Part shown: in pieces, positions 41,240-52,966 of the stretch
How the letters are laid out: each line of letters opens with the position of its first letter
Numbering within the stretch: position 1 is the first letter of the stretch
Origin: Ancylostoma caninum
Lineage: Eukaryota; Nematoda; Chromadorea; Rhabditida; Ancylostomatidae
Assembly: GCA_037903475.1 (NCBI GenBank)
Contig: JBAJFG010000172.1
Span: 1,612,001 to 1,676,000, forward strand
Direction: 5' to 3'
Length of the DNA: 64,000 nucleotides
Made by a program: the position numbers and the translations under genes
The notes under the pieces: model-generated
Told to the model about the DNA's origin: nothing
The model's database searches: none
The model's input: only the letters and a program-made list of their open reading frames with translations

Positions 41240-41542
41240 GGCGTCAGAAAAGAGAAAATACCATAACATATATTGATAAATGCTCAGTGTTACATCTCGG
41301 AGATGGAGCTCCCGGCGAATACGCAATTGAGAAAAGAACCTTGCAGACTTGTACTTTAGTAAAGGATCTGGGAATAAATATCGACGAACGTCTTAAGTTT
41401 CTTGGGCAAGTTGACAAGGTTTCAAGTACAGCGATGAAATCCCTATTCCTTATTTTTCGTAACGTGCACAATAATGACTCGAAATTATTACTGCGGCTTT
41501 ATAAAACGTACATCATACCTCAAGTTGAATATTGCTCTCCAG

Positions 41543-41611
41543 TTTTCTAGCTTGCGGATTTGTTTTTTCAGGGAATCCCTCCCTGAAAAAACAAATCCGC
41601 AAGCTAGAAAA
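41543..41611. repeat. 32-bp perfect hairpin inside the LINE frame
   Basis: The left arm 41543-41574 is an exact reverse complement of 41580-41611, with a 5-nt spacer. The right arm is the native coding sequence (LKKQIRKLE); the left arm is the extra copy. It shifts the reading frame exactly at the point where other elements read on from SPV into the next conserved block. Confidence 0.9.
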
Positions 41612-42670
41612 GGTCCAACAGACATTCACACGATTACTGTATCTTAGATTGTTTCCTCGGACCAATTACAATAACGTTCCATGCTATGCGGAACGCCTGA
41701 GATATTTCCATTTGGATAGTCTTGAACGTAGACGGCTAGTAAATGACATTGTTTTCTGTTTTCGGATATTAAAAAATGAAATCAATCTCAGAGCCAGTAA
41801 ATACTGGATCTTCCGTCCCTACAATGGAAGGAGTCGCAGTTTTAGTCTCTGCCATAAACAAATCAAAAAGAAAAACTACGGACTACTCTTTAATTCTTTA
41901 TTTTATCGTGGTGTTAGGGTGCTTAGCAAGATTCCAAGTGAGCTTATCCAGTCTGAGAACAGCAGGATATTCAGAAGTAAGTTAAAAAATCTTGATCTTT
42001 CTCAATTTCTCCAAATCTCCTACTAGATGCTTTTATTTTCCGTTCTAGATCCCTGCTACGGCCCAAAGTCGACTACCCCTTGGATTTCATTCCACCACCA
42101 CCTTCAAATCTCACCATATGCATGGCTCCTTATTATTAACTTATTTTCGTTTTTTTTTTCTTTCGTTGTTCCATTTTGTTTGCTTCACTCGAAAGTTCTG
42201 GTTACTAACCCATCACCGTAGACACCTTTGCGCACATATTCTTGTTAGAAACTAGCTTCAACTTCTGGAGCACAGTTTTTTTTTGGATAGCTTACGCAAT
42301 CTTTGTTATATCGCTTCAGACCATGGCCCTGAACTTTCTATCAACGGGGCACTCAAATATCCGGTATGCCGGTTCCGCAGGGGTCAGTTGGTATACCTGC
42401 GTGCCGAAGTTCCGGCATACTCCAGTAGCTCAAGAGCTGCTGGGCACGTGGCCAACTGGTGCGGATTGAATCACCTCATTTCACCATTATCAGTTAACGG
42501 CCCGGTCTGTCGTGTAAACTTGATTGCTATTCGCCTTCAACTTATGCCTTATTCACCAAATTACCTGCGAAGGTGGCTAACAATGGTGATCTTTATTAGT
42601 TCGCCAAAGAAGTTGTATTACTAACGCTGTTTTATGGAGCACTGGAATGTTTTCCTTATTTTTCAGTGCA

Positions 42671-42672
<2 letters not shown>

Positions 42673-42702
<30 letters not shown>
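42673..42702 (+). repeat. (AAAT)n microsatellite tail of the LINE
   Basis: About seven AAAT units directly after the LINE 3' untranslated region, as expected for the 3' end of this LINE type. Confidence 0.9.
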
Positions 42703-42705
42703 CCG

Positions 42706-44121
42706 CAAAAAAAAGCACTCGAGAAGAGATAAGGGTAATGAGGAAGTAGATAAAAATACACGTGCAGAGTTACGTTTTGGTTCTGAATAGATCCAGTGAG
42801 ATAAGACCTTCCCAACTAAACTGGGCGTCTATTTATGCTAGCAGAGAACGATTGGTGGCTAGCCTGAAAACGTCACAAACATGTGAATCAAGGAAGAAAA
42901 GCCTCCTACAGAATAAACAGATGAGTAATTGTTCGTTCCGGAGAAGTGCAATGTTTTCTGGTTGGGAACGAGTGCCATTCTAAGGGAAAAATATGTGCTA
43001 CTAGCTAAATATTCCTTGCTTCTACTGCTCTGATGTTATGCAGCATCTCGAAGTCTCCAGAAAACTGGTGTGGTAGGAAATTTTCGATATTTCTGTAAGG
43101 GACTATGTTCATTACCGTGATCGGCGCCGTTCAAGATTCTGATATTAGAATCTCAAACTGAGCGCTTAAGAGGCTGGTGGTGCCTACAAGGTCCTGTTCC
43201 GATTCTGAAAGCATCCTGTGTGATTTTTTTCTGTTTTTTTTTTTTTGTTCAACTAGGTTATGCACAAATAAACTGCATTCTTTTGCGGATCAATTTTTCA
43301 ACGTTATAGTAATGCAAATTTTTTTCTTTCGATTTTTTCTTTCGTTTTTTTTTGCCGATTGTAAGGATTGCATCGAGTGCGATAAAATAAGAAAATGAAT
43401 AATAAAACTTCGAACCTTTTGTTTTTCGTGCATTTTTCGTGTATTCATTCAGTGTTCGAATTGCTGCACATCAAACACCGGACTTGCACCGCAAGGATAC
43501 CTATGATCTTGTGAAACGTTTATAGAAATATATAGATCCTAACTATTCTTACTTTAGTTGATTTTGCGAGCTTCAAGCGAGGTTAGCAACTAGTTTATTC
43601 TGGCTTACGTTTCGGCAAATCGCCGTCTTCAGAGCCTGAAATGGGCGACTCGATAAGCTAACTATGCGGTCAAATCTCTACAGAACCACACAAACTAAGC
43701 CTGTTTTTCAATCATGAAGCCACTATACTATTCTTACTTTGTTCAATAATGTTTCGTTTGAGTCACGTTATGAGCTTTCGAAGTTGCACGTCGAAAATCC
43801 AATTTACTATACTTCTACACAACTTAATATATATTTCCGCTGCCTCCAGTTGCAACTACGTGATAAATTAGCAATGTTGTTGGAAGTTTTATTTTTATTA
43901 CACCTTTATTTGGATGTATGGCATTCACTGGATCAAAAAATCAATAATGATATAAACAAAGGCTCCTATATACAAGCAAGACATAGTGCTCAACACTTTT
44001 CCAGCAGTTTCGAGCTTTCACTGGCTCTCGTTTCACTTATAAAACTCTAAACTCTCACAAATTTACAATTCTACAGGTGTTGTGGGCGATCCTGCAACGT
44101 TGCATCAACAGGAGGGTTCCC
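42706..44121. other. Spacer and 3' flank of gene C
   Basis: No gene up to gene C. The last 200 bp (about 43900-44100) resemble the 3' flank of gene D (about 48160-48340), with shared AAAGGCTC-TATATAC and AGCAGTTTCG landmarks. It includes AATAAA-type signals on the minus strand near 43890-43915. Confidence 0.5.
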
Positions 44122-46028
44122 TCACAGGCCCTCTTCTCCGAGGCATACGGTCAGGATGGCTACTATGACGTCGATACCAGCTAGTTGTAGCGCCACTACT
44201 GTCAACCAAAACGAGAAGCCGTATTCGTATATGTGATGTGTCTCAAGATCTGCAAAGAAAACTGGAATATTGCATGGAGCTATTGTGAATTTCTGGATAA
44301 AATAGAATATTATCGTAATGCTAGAGACACTATCTCTGATAACTGTGCAGCACGAACGCAGGCCGAACGGCGTAATGGTTCGAGTAGAAACCCTAGCAGC
44401 AACGGTTGCCAGTTGCTGCCATTCTCCCCTCAATTGCTGCTCAAGCTGTCAGGTCTTTAGCAGCAACTGCTGAGGGGCGGCAACAATCAAGGGGGAGGAT
44501 GGCAGCAATTGACAACCGCTGCTGTTAGGCTTTCCAACCGAACCATTACGCCGTTCGAGCTGCGTTCGTGCTGCACAGTTGTCAGAGATGGAACAATTAG
44601 TTTCGTAAATGTTTCCATCATTCATGTGTGTTAACCCTTTCGTCGATCAAAAACGAGTGAGCTGCAATTTATTTCCCTTTTGAAGATAAAAGGAGGAGAA
44701 AACAACTCACCGACATTCCCTTTGTACGTCATCGCATACACCATGACAGCAATAAATTGGAATAAAGCCGCAATAAATGAGAGCGCTATCAGAGGATGAA
44801 TTATGTACCCCTTCCAGCAGCACGCGCAACTGAAAACATTTTTATTTTTTCAGTTAATGTAGAAATGTAGAAATATGACCTTACAATGTGACAAAATTCC
44901 ATAGTAGGCATGTCACTTCTGCTATAACTGCCAGACTCATGAATACTGCCACTGTCTGCATTTCTTCTAAATATCTCTGGAAGTTAACGAAAAGGTTAAA
45001 AACACAGAAAATAGTCAGGAAGTATCTGCTAGAATTCTCCCTTCATGGTGAAACTCACCTTTTCCAAAGCATCACATTGCTCATCATTTGTGATGCAAGT
45101 CCATGATATCATTCCTAAAATTTTCAGTCGAATATTGCAGAGAATTATCTCGATCTGGGTGGTAATGCCACTTCTAGGATGACTGCAGGTTTAACCAGAA
45201 AACCCTCGTATGTACAGTAAAGTGTGTTTTTCCGGGAGTAAACATCGTGCGCGATCTGATCCATTCCAATAGATCAAATTCTCAGTCGAAAGACAACGTG
45301 AGAGCGGAGGTTCCAGCAATTCGCACGTAGCCTTTGTACTGGGTCCGCAATTGCACCGATCTTTACTCCCGAAAAAACACCCTGTATGCGTCGATGCGAT
45401 TGTTTTGTTACGGCCTCGAGAAGTACGCCGCGCTACCGCGCTGCGCGTGAAAGAAATCGACATTGCCTGCCCCCACAATGTGATTCCTAAGCCATTTTCT
45501 TAGGATGTGATGATTTTCTATTATTACTTTGCGTTTCATAGCATTTCTCTTTCCTTTTTCGTGTTTTCTACGTGTAATTGCTGCAGATGGCCTTCTTTTA
45601 AATGTTGGTGAGGAGTGAAAAGCGCTGACAGCGATACCTAAAAGGAGGAGAGGTAGGACAGGTAAACAGGTGGGGTATGACAAATGTTCGAGGAACACGT
45701 TGAAACGCGAAAAAGCAGTCAAAATCCATCTAGTCAGTGCGAAAAACGCCTAGAAATAGCATTATGGCGGCATATATGTATGGATGTAAAATTCGGGCAA
45801 GCGCGGCGCGGTCGCGCGACGTGCCTTCCGAGAGTGTGAAAAACGCACCCCCCATGCATGCCTACTGCACTCTCCTCGTCAAAGAGGTAAATCAAGGACA
45901 AATCGTGGGACTATTTTTCACATCTTACTTCCATCACTTTCGTAAAATGTAGCTGTAGACGTTAAAGAAAGGCAGAGTAGCATGATAGTACCGAAGACAA
46001 TTTGACCACATGACGAGAAAATACACAT
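44122..46028 (-). CDS. Claudin/PMP22-like four-TM protein, paralog C
   Basis: Exons 5' to 3': 45929-46028, 45059-45114, 44885-44976, 44711-44829, 44122-44249, giving 164 residues. Exon 1: MCIFSSCGQIVFGTIMLLCL (TM1). Exon 2: MISWTCITNDEQC with W38, C40 and C47, the extracellular-loop pattern of claudin/PMP22 proteins. Exon 3: TM2. Exon 4: CACCWKGYIIHPLIALSFIA then TM3. Exon 5: TM4 and the shared end ILTVCLGEEGL. All joins are GT-AG; phases match A, B and D. A TTTCAG acceptor lies 2 nt before the ATG, so either a 5' exon or trans-splicing precedes it. Introns 1 and 4 hold three TIR elements. Closest to paralog D, with which it also shares 3' flank sequence. Cellular role not deducible from sequence. 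Confidence 0.87.
44334..44587. repeat. Family D TIR element in intron 4 of gene C
   Basis: An inverted repeat of about 254 bp. The left end is CTCTGATAACTGTGCAGCAC and the right end the complement of CTCTGACAACTGTGCAGCAC. The arms carry CCGAACGGCGTAATGGTTCG. The interior has repeated CAGCAAC/GTTGCTG. A second copy is at 49656-49891 in gene D. Confidence 0.88.
45215..45384. repeat. Family E TIR element in intron 1 of gene C
   Basis: The left end is CAGTAAAGTGTGTTTTTCCG and the right end the near complement of CAGGGTGTTTTTTCGGGAG, with GGGAGTAAA in both. TA flanks both sides. About 170 bp. Only copy seen in the window. Confidence 0.75.
45408..45860. repeat. Degraded family A-like MITE in intron 1 of gene C
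   Basis: The left arm contains GGCCTCGAGAAGTACGCCGC. The right arm contains GCGCGGTCGCGCGACGTGCC and the centre has AGAAATAGCATTATGG. The outer ends are decayed and the interior is longer than in intact copies. Confidence 0.6.
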
Positions 46029-46376
46029 CTCTGAAATATCACACTTTCGCCGTGAACAGTGGAAGGAATATCAATAGGAAAAGGAGCAGAAAACTAGAGA
46101 TGACAAAGTATGGAACTTGTTCAACCAGTTTCTCTGCCACGTAATTTAGCGGAACTCTCTTGGTAATGGTATAACTATCGGTAGATGAACTTAAAAAATG
46201 TAAACATGTCCATTTTTATGGAAGATGATCCCACTGTAGCAAATACTACAACATCAAGGCTGTGTCCTCGTTAGACACTGAACTTCTTATCGAAAAAAAT
46301 CAGCACAAGCTCTTTTACCCCTTTCTTATTTACATCTCCAGCACCTCTCGAGATTGCTCTGTTCTCTGGGTAGGGG

Positions 46377-46490
46377 GTGTGCATCGTGATGGAAAATGGG
46401 GCGTTACCAGGATGCCATGATTGGCACATTGATTGAATGCACCAATCACAGTGGCCTGGTAACGTCCGATTTCCCCTTACGATGATACAC
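46377..46490. repeat. Family F hairpin element
   Basis: The left arm is GGGGCGTTACCAGGATGCCA and the right arm the near complement (GGCCTGGTAACGTCCGATTT), extending outward through GTGTGCATCGTG and CGATGATACAC. About 114 bp. Confidence 0.7.
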
Positions 46491-47654
46491 TGCCGTCCAT
46501 AGGCATGAACATCCCATGGAAGTGGAGGATGAAATGCTCCCCCTAAGCAGCCACTCCACACTGCTGTTTAGATTTTAGTGGAGAAGGAGGCGATCCCTAC
46601 TAATCAGCTTAGTCAATTAATTAGGTAAATAGGTAACCAAAACAAGCAACAATGGCTCTCCACAAAAGTGTTAGTTGAAGTGTCCAGTTTGAGGCCCTTC
46701 CTGGGTCCCATTTGTTGTTTATACAAGTCACAAAGTACGCCCCGTCTCCAAAAGGCGGACTCCATGCTCATAGTGAGAGCATGAGTAGAGTGGGTCCTGA
46801 CGCGATTCTGTGGCCGTAACGCTGTGAGACCGCACCACAATCGTTTTTTTTTTTTCGGAAAAGCGTATGCGTAATACAGGGGTATGTAAGGCGAATGGGT
46901 CCTTGTTCTCGTCATTGAAGCTTGACTTGTCCTTTTCTGGGTAATCCAACCACATATGAGTAATTTTCTTCAAATTTTGAAAATGAGTAGAAACAACTTG
47001 ACGTTACAGGTCATGGTGCACCGACAGTTGTTTTCTATAAATGATACAATTCAATCCGAGTGAGTATCTCAATATAAAACTCTATTCACTCGAAAACCGC
47101 ATAAATTTCAACGACTGAGAGTTTTGAGGATATCATTAACTTTGAAAAATTAATTTTAGCTAAAATAAGTCGACAGAAAAAGGAAGTAGAGAAGAGAGAA
47201 GAAAGCTTCTATAAAAAGCTGCATTTTGATGAAATGAAAGAAATGGAAAGTCGACTCATAAGTAGGATGCCGCCACCTTGTATTCGGTCGTAGGGAAAGT
47301 CTGCCTCTTTCATGCATCAGAAACCGTTTTCTCTCCGCTCACTGTTTTTGAATGTTGAAGAAGTTTGTCCGGCGAATTCAACTTCTGGTGCGGTCACACT
47401 CTCCACAGTTCACTGGACAAAGTTCTATGTGACTGCATAGTAGTTCCGTGTTTCGCCGAATCGTTTTGTAAGGGGGGTTCAGAGCAAATAATCTGTGAGA
47501 ACTGTGCATCAAGAATCACCCTCAGGTATCTTAACAAGCGGTAATGGTAGGTAAGAACAGTGATTACGAACCTAAATATGTTATGAATCGCTCCTGCTTC
47601 TTCTTGGCGTGGATCTTATGATATAATTTTTTTACGTTTTTTTATACATACATT

Positions 47655-47930
47655 GAGCGTCAGTGGAAAACGCTTTTTGCGGACTCAAGAGGCACGCAGC
47701 GCGACCGTGCCGCTCGCGCTGGAATTGTCGTCGTGATAGTTATCCATACGATTTTCTTGGTCTTTCTTAGTCAGTCCTCTTAATATTCTACATCAGCCAG
47801 TATGAAAAACTATCAAGAACACCCTGATTTGCTATTGCGACGGCAAGTTGAACGCGAGCAGCGCGGCCGCGTCGCGTGCCCTCCCAGTCCGCAGAAGACG
47901 CGCTTGCACCGACGCTTATTGTAGTAGCAG
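47655..47930. repeat. Family A-related MITE, diverged copy
   Basis: The left end is TGAGCGTCAGTGGAAAACGC and the right end GCTTGCACCGACGCTTATTG. GC-rich arms (CACGCAGCGCGACCGTGCCG and its counterpart CAGCGCGGCCGCGTCGCGTG) flank an AT-richer centre. Same architecture as 40396-40672. Confidence 0.65.
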
Positions 47931-48372
47931 TTTTAATTCGGTAGAGAAATTTCAAAATTCGTGTTCTGGTTAAATCGTAGATGGAATGAAGGCGAGTGCT
48001 TTGTTCTATCCTAATTGACCCTCGCAATTTTTGCTACCTGACAATATGGTATGTATCTGAAGGGATTTACGGTGTTTATCAAAGTTTTAGTGTTATTAGT
48101 TCGGAGTCTCTGTTTGAATCTTTCAAAGCTGAAATAGCAAGTTGAAATGAAAATTCACTTTTTATTATGCATTTATTTACTTATTTAACATGGAATGAGA
48201 TAACAGAAGAATACATGTAAAGGCTCATATACACAATCAAGGCGTTCTGTTCACAGATGAACATATTCCTAGCAGTTTCGCTCTTGCACTAGCTCGCATT
48301 CCGTTCAAAATTCAAAACTCAGGCTCTTCCACAGGCGGTGATGGTGAGCTTGTAGCCTCGGGAAGGCTCCCT

Positions 48373-50133
48373 CTACAGGCCTCGCTCTCCGAGGCATACC
48401 GTCAGGCCGGCGACTATGACGTCGATGCCGGCCAGTATCAAAGCGACTACTGCTAACCAAAAGGAGAAACCGTACTCATCTCGTTGATATGTGTAGTATC
48501 CTGAAAAAAAAGATATTAGCTTCCCAGTATTGCCTGGATCTTTGAACAGATCTCAGATCTGGGCCCTCACGGGGCATTGAACTCCGTGAAGCCGTTAGCC
48601 GTTAAATTTCATTAATTCAAGCGATAATAGAACCTAAGCGAATAACCTAGCTTACCGATATTCCCCTTGTATGTCACAGCATACACTATGACAGCAACAG
48701 TAAGAAATATAGCAGTGAGAAATGACAGCAAGATCAGAGGATGAATGATGTACCTCTTCCAGCAGCAAGCACAGCTGAAAAACGGCCCTTTAACCAGTAA
48801 TTCTTCTCAACGGGTAATTTTAAACCCACAAAGTAATGAGATTCCATATTAGACAGATTACTTCGGCTATAAGCGCCAGGCACATAAATATCGCCACCGT
48901 TCGCATGTCTCCTACATATCTCTGCAAAATTCATTCAATTCATAATTAATTGAAAGTGAAGGGAAATTCAGAAAATCACAGAAGAATTGCACCATATTTC
49001 ATTACGAAATCCGCGAAAAATATACTTCACTTGAGGTATAGCGACCCGTGCCGCCGTTGCTCGACAATATCGACACTTATTGATTGCAAGCGGGCCTTCG
49101 CGGGCGCGGCTGGCGCACTGGCGATCAATATGTATCAAAACCAACGCCGCCGGAGCGACAGCGACGCAGGGTGCTATACTCCACCTAAAGTATAGCAGCT
49201 GACTAGCATAAGTGAACTCACACTTTCCCAAGGATCGCAGTGTCGATAATCTGTGACGCAATCCCATGACAAAAGTCCTGAAATTGTTCTGTTGCAAAAA
49301 ATACAATTTATTGAGAAGGTAATCAATTTAAAATTAGCTCAAAAATAGGAAAATAATAAAATATTTTTTTAATAAATATAATTTAATGACAGAACAGCTT
49401 CCTAATAGGAGTAAGGAACATTTGCCTTTTATTTCGAAATTTTGCTGCTATTTTGCTCCTTTTTGTTACTATTCCTCATGTTACGTATTTTCAATGGTTT
49501 TTATTTAAAAAAAAAGGTTTTACCCTCTTTTAAGAAAGATTTTGGCTTTTATTAGAGCACTAGTGCTTTGTGATAATGGTATAATATGAAAATTCTCCTT
49601 TTTTTCCTCTCTCCACGATGTCTACATCTATCCTTACATGTGCTGAGGGAAATTTCTCTGATAACTGTGCACCACTAACGCAGTCCGAACGGCGTAACGG
49701 TTCGGGTAGAAACCCCTAGCAGCAACGGTTGCCAATTGCTGCCATCCTCCCCTTGATTGCTGCAGTCCCTCAGCAATTGCTGCTAAAGGGCCGACACATT
49801 GAACAGCAATCGAGGGGAGGATGGAAGCAACTGGCAACCGTTGCTGCTAAGATTTCTACCCGAACCATTACGCCGTCCACAGTTATCAGAGTTACTGCGC
49901 TTTTGTCTATCGTCCCAACATTTAACTCTGATCCCTACACACGTGAAAGTTCACTATTTTGCCTTTTTTGCAATGTCGATCGATGTGAAGATGAATTTAT
50001 TGCTTTCATAGCCATACTCCATAAATATCTTACTTCCATCACTTCCATAAAATGTTGCTGTGCCGGTCAAAGCAAGGCACAGAAGCATAATACCACCGAA
50101 GACAATCTGGCCACACGACGAAAAAATACACAT
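48373..50133 (-). CDS. Claudin/PMP22-like four-TM protein, paralog D
   Basis: Exons 5' to 3': 50034-50133, 49222-49277, 48830-48921, 48656-48774, 48373-48500, giving 164 residues. Exon 1: MCIFSSCGQIVFGGIMLLCL (TM1). Exon 2: LLSWDCVTDYRHCDPWES, with the W-x-C-x(6)-C loop pattern. Exon 3: TM2 after RYVGDMRTVAIFM. Exon 4: CACCWKRYIIHPLILLSFLT then TM3. Exon 5: TM4, ending LTVCLGERGL. Exon lengths and phases are identical to paralog C. It is the first gene of the minus-strand tandem array. Intron 1 holds a family D element and intron 2 a family C element. The ATG lies 2 nt after a TTTCAG acceptor, as in C. Function unknown beyond membership in the four-TM superfamily. Confidence 0.87.
49037..49183. 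repeat. Family C TIR element in intron 2 of gene D
   Basis: The left part is GAGGTATAGCGACCCGTGCC and the right part the near complement of GGAGTATAGCACCCTGCGTC. The arms share GTCGCT/TATTGATTGC landmarks with the copies at 27641 and 28995. Confidence 0.7.
49656..49891. repeat. Family D TIR element in intron 1 of gene D
   Basis: The left end is CTCTGATAACTGTGCACCAC and the right end the complement of CTCTGATAACTGTGGACGGC. The interior matches the copy at 44334-44587 (TAGCAGCAACGGTTGCCA and the CCTCCCCT core) with a shortened right arm. Confidence 0.85.
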
Positions 50134-51534
50134 TTCTGAAACACCACAGTTTTGCTATGAGCTGTGAGAAGAGAAGTTATCGAAAAGAGAGCAGAAACAT
50201 TGGAATGGCGTTAAATCGCCCATGATTATGAGAGTTTCTTCAAGTGATTTTAAAAGCTCACATTATAGCAGAAATACTTGCGATGACTACCAGCACAATT
50301 TATTGGAACTCAACTAGGAACAGGTGAGGAACGTTCTTTATATCCTTGTTGCATTCAATATAGTCACGGATAGAACCTCGAGCCGGCTGCTCCGGCACAT
50401 CGATCAGCAATTCCCGAATAGGGTGACGTGGTGTCACATTGCATGAATTTAATCATATACTCATCTAATTTAAGCTCAAGTGCAGTCACCGTGAATGTGC
50501 AGTGTTTCACTCTCGTCTTTCTTGATCGATGTTATCTGTTTCTGTAGGGAAGATACCTGGAGAGACGCCAGAGAGAGAAAGAACGCAGGAAGGTGTGTAG
50601 GAACAAGAGAGTGCGGCGAGAAAAGCAGGCAATACTCAGCTACTGTTATGTACGTTCGAAATGGACAATAGCAGCATCCAACAGCAGATGTTTTTGCGAC
50701 GTTTATCACTTATTTACCAGTGGACGTGTGAAAAACGAGCAGGCAGTCTTTGACCGTCTGGTTTCTCTTCACGTACGCAGGTTCTCTCATTCGTAGCGCA
50801 AAAGATGCTATGACTATGAAGAGGACAACAGATATAACATTAAATCGAGTCCATGGCCAGCTTAGCCGTCTGCATCCGATTTTGCGAAAATTTCAGAAGT
50901 TTCGGATACAAGTTACCATTAATTCCGGAAAGAGTTTAAAAAGCCAAGGAAATTTCTAGAAAGTGCACAGAAAAAGCTAAATTGCCAGAACAGAAAAGAA
51001 AATGCACAGAAAAAAGCTAAATTGTGGTTTGAATTCTAAAAGTGAACCTATTTCATAACCTTTTTTTTATAAAGTACGTTAACGAAAAGATATGGAGCCG
51101 CAAACAAGAAATGAAAAAATTCTCATGCGCTTTTTGATCACTGAAAATCTCAGGGAGAACTCCGAGGACACTACAAGTTGTACTTCGAACCGAACTAGAT
51201 ATATTCGTATTCGGAGAACTCTCGATTTAGAATGAGCCTACAATTTTGCTGCTTGAAAAAAAGAGAGCAGTAAAGTCCTTGAGGAAAGTGGGGAAAAGCC
51301 TTAGAGTTTTCTCTTTTTCCAATAATTTCTGGATCGGGTCAAAATTAATCGTTAAGTCGATTAAATCACAGTTTTCATTCAGTCCTATGAATACTACAAG
51401 TGGTCGGCACACGTACAGTAGGGTCCCGCAGCCACTGCAAATGGGCGCCGGGGGCGCCGGCCGCCGCCACCCTCCGGCGCTCCGGTATGAATGAGGTATA
51501 AATCACTCGAGCTTAGGAGAAAGCGAAGAAAAAT
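50134..51534. other. Upstream of gene D, no gene recognised
   Basis: Would hold the promoter of gene D. A sharply GC-rich patch of about 60 bp (about 51425-51485, rich in GGCGCCGG) stands out from the AT-rich surroundings. Nothing else is recognised. Confidence 0.4.
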
Positions 51535-51711
51535 ACAATTTTAGTCCATAGTAGACAGAGTGCAGTGGATATGTTAAGGCTATAAAGCAGGGGACCATTT
51601 TCACAACTTTCACGTTTTTTTTCATTCTTGTGATTTTCTGGGGAAAGATTTCTGAATACACAATAAACCTCATCCAATTCCGGATCCTCAGAAATAATTG
51701 AAATCCGTATA

Positions 51712-52489
51712 CTCAGACAAAGTATCGCACACATGCGTAGGAGTACTGCAGGGCACCCGGAGGGCTTGGTCAGGAGACCCGGTCTGTTACAGACCGCAAT
51801 TCCCGATTTAGTCCTCCGCAAGTCCCGGTACCCTCCTCCGCATGTTCCGAAATGGGGTTTTTGAACAAAACTTATCAACCTCCACTACCGCTCGAGGATT
51901 TCGAACTGACCAACCGATCACTTACCATTGCTCTTCGATTGCTCCACAGTCCGCTGCTTTACCTCTCTCTTTACCTCTACCTCTAGCAGGAACCAAAATG
52001 GATGCTTTTGTGAGTAGGAAGTCCGCTCAAATTGTTGAAGAGACAGTTCAGAGATTCAAACAATGAATGCCGTTTGTACAGTGAATATGACAATAAGAAA
52101 CTCAATAAACATTATTATAAGAGAGATTTCCAGAGTGATTATGATTATAAAAGGCGTATTATACATTATTAAAGGAGAAAGATGGAGTACAGGCCCCAAG
52201 TAGTGGGAAAATAGGCAGAACTCACTGCTCTGTGATGTCTGACCTCGGGGGGTTCTCGGATTACCTGCCATGTTCCTCCGCACCCATCCGAGGCTTTTAT
52301 CAAAGTTCGGGGGTATGTCGCACACCCCGACTACATCCTCCGCAAGCCCCGATGGTTTTTCGGGCCTAGATCGCACCCCTCGACTACCTCCTCCGCGTGT
52401 CCCGAAGCAGGCGGTCACCGCATGACCAATGAACTTCCTTAAGAAATGAGGGCTATCGTCCTCCGCATGTCCTGACATTTTTGTCTGAG
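51712..52489. mobile_element. CTCAGACAAAG-ended TIR element, internally deleted copy
   Basis: The ends read CTCAGACAAAG and TTTTTGTCTGAG with TA on both outer sides, consistent with a TA target duplication. The outer parts are nearly identical to 17101-17365 and 18315-18815. The roughly 0.95 kb between them in the long copy is replaced by a short CTCTTTACCTCTACCTCTA stretch. Confidence 0.85.
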
Positions 52490-52826
52490 TAAATTGTTCC
52501 ATATCCATTGCGAAGTAGTTCTACCGCTGTCATTTATCTTTCGTGAAGCAGTCCTTTACGGCGGAGTTACTCTCTCCCGATTTCCCTTTACTTTGAAAAA
52601 GTGGTTTTTCACTATTACTTACACTATTACTATTACTTACACTTACACTTATCGTAGTTTATTTTCGAAAAAGTTTTCTACTATTACTTACACTTACGCT
52701 TACCGTGATTTATCTTAGAAATTTATGCAAAACGTTGCCGGATGCCTTCCTGGACTACCCGAAGGAGATCACGGGGGACGTTCCAAGCAGTGAACCCCAA
52801 ACACTGCGATACTTAACTCTGGATCT

Positions 52827-52896
52827 CCGACGGAGTGGAACCAGCGATAGGGACAGACTGCAATCTGCCGCTCAAACCACTGAGCCATCCGGGCTA
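52827..52896 (-). ncRNA. tRNA-like unit with Pol III boxes, probably SINE or tRNA relic
   Basis: The minus strand reads a perfect A-box-like TGGCTCAGTGG and a B-box-like GGTTCCACTCC about 40 nt later. The D-arm-like GCTC...GAGC is present. I could not form a full acceptor stem or a sure anticodon, so a tRNA-derived SINE or pseudogene is more likely than a working tRNA. Confidence 0.45.
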
Positions 52897-52966
52897 CTTT
52901 TTATGTTGGAGTTTGTTGGATAAGTGCAGCAGTCGTAAACAGCATACTATATGTATTTGCAAAACG

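Larger units (their letters stand above)
41240..42705 (+). mobile_element. CR1/L2-like LINE, 5'-truncated 3' end
   Basis: A frame from about 41240 encodes the end of a non-LTR reverse transcriptase (ITYIDKCSVLHLGDG, then KTYIIPQVEYCSPVF). It resumes in another frame after 41580 as KKQIRKLEKVQQTFTRLLYL and FHLDSLERRRLVNDIVFCFR, the conserved post-RT segment of CR1/Jockey-type elements. The stop is at 42026. About 650 bp of 3' UTR follow, ending in an (AAAT)n tail (42673-42702), typical of the group. Only the last part of ORF2 is present. The frame is broken by an inverted duplication at 41543-41611. It lies between four-TM genes B and C. Confidence 0.85.
46029..48372. other. Spacer between genes C and D
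   Basis: No gene recognised apart from the two repeats listed separately. The end near 48160-48340 is the presumed 3' untranslated region of gene D, with minus-strand AATAAA-type signals near 48157-48175. Confidence 0.45.
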
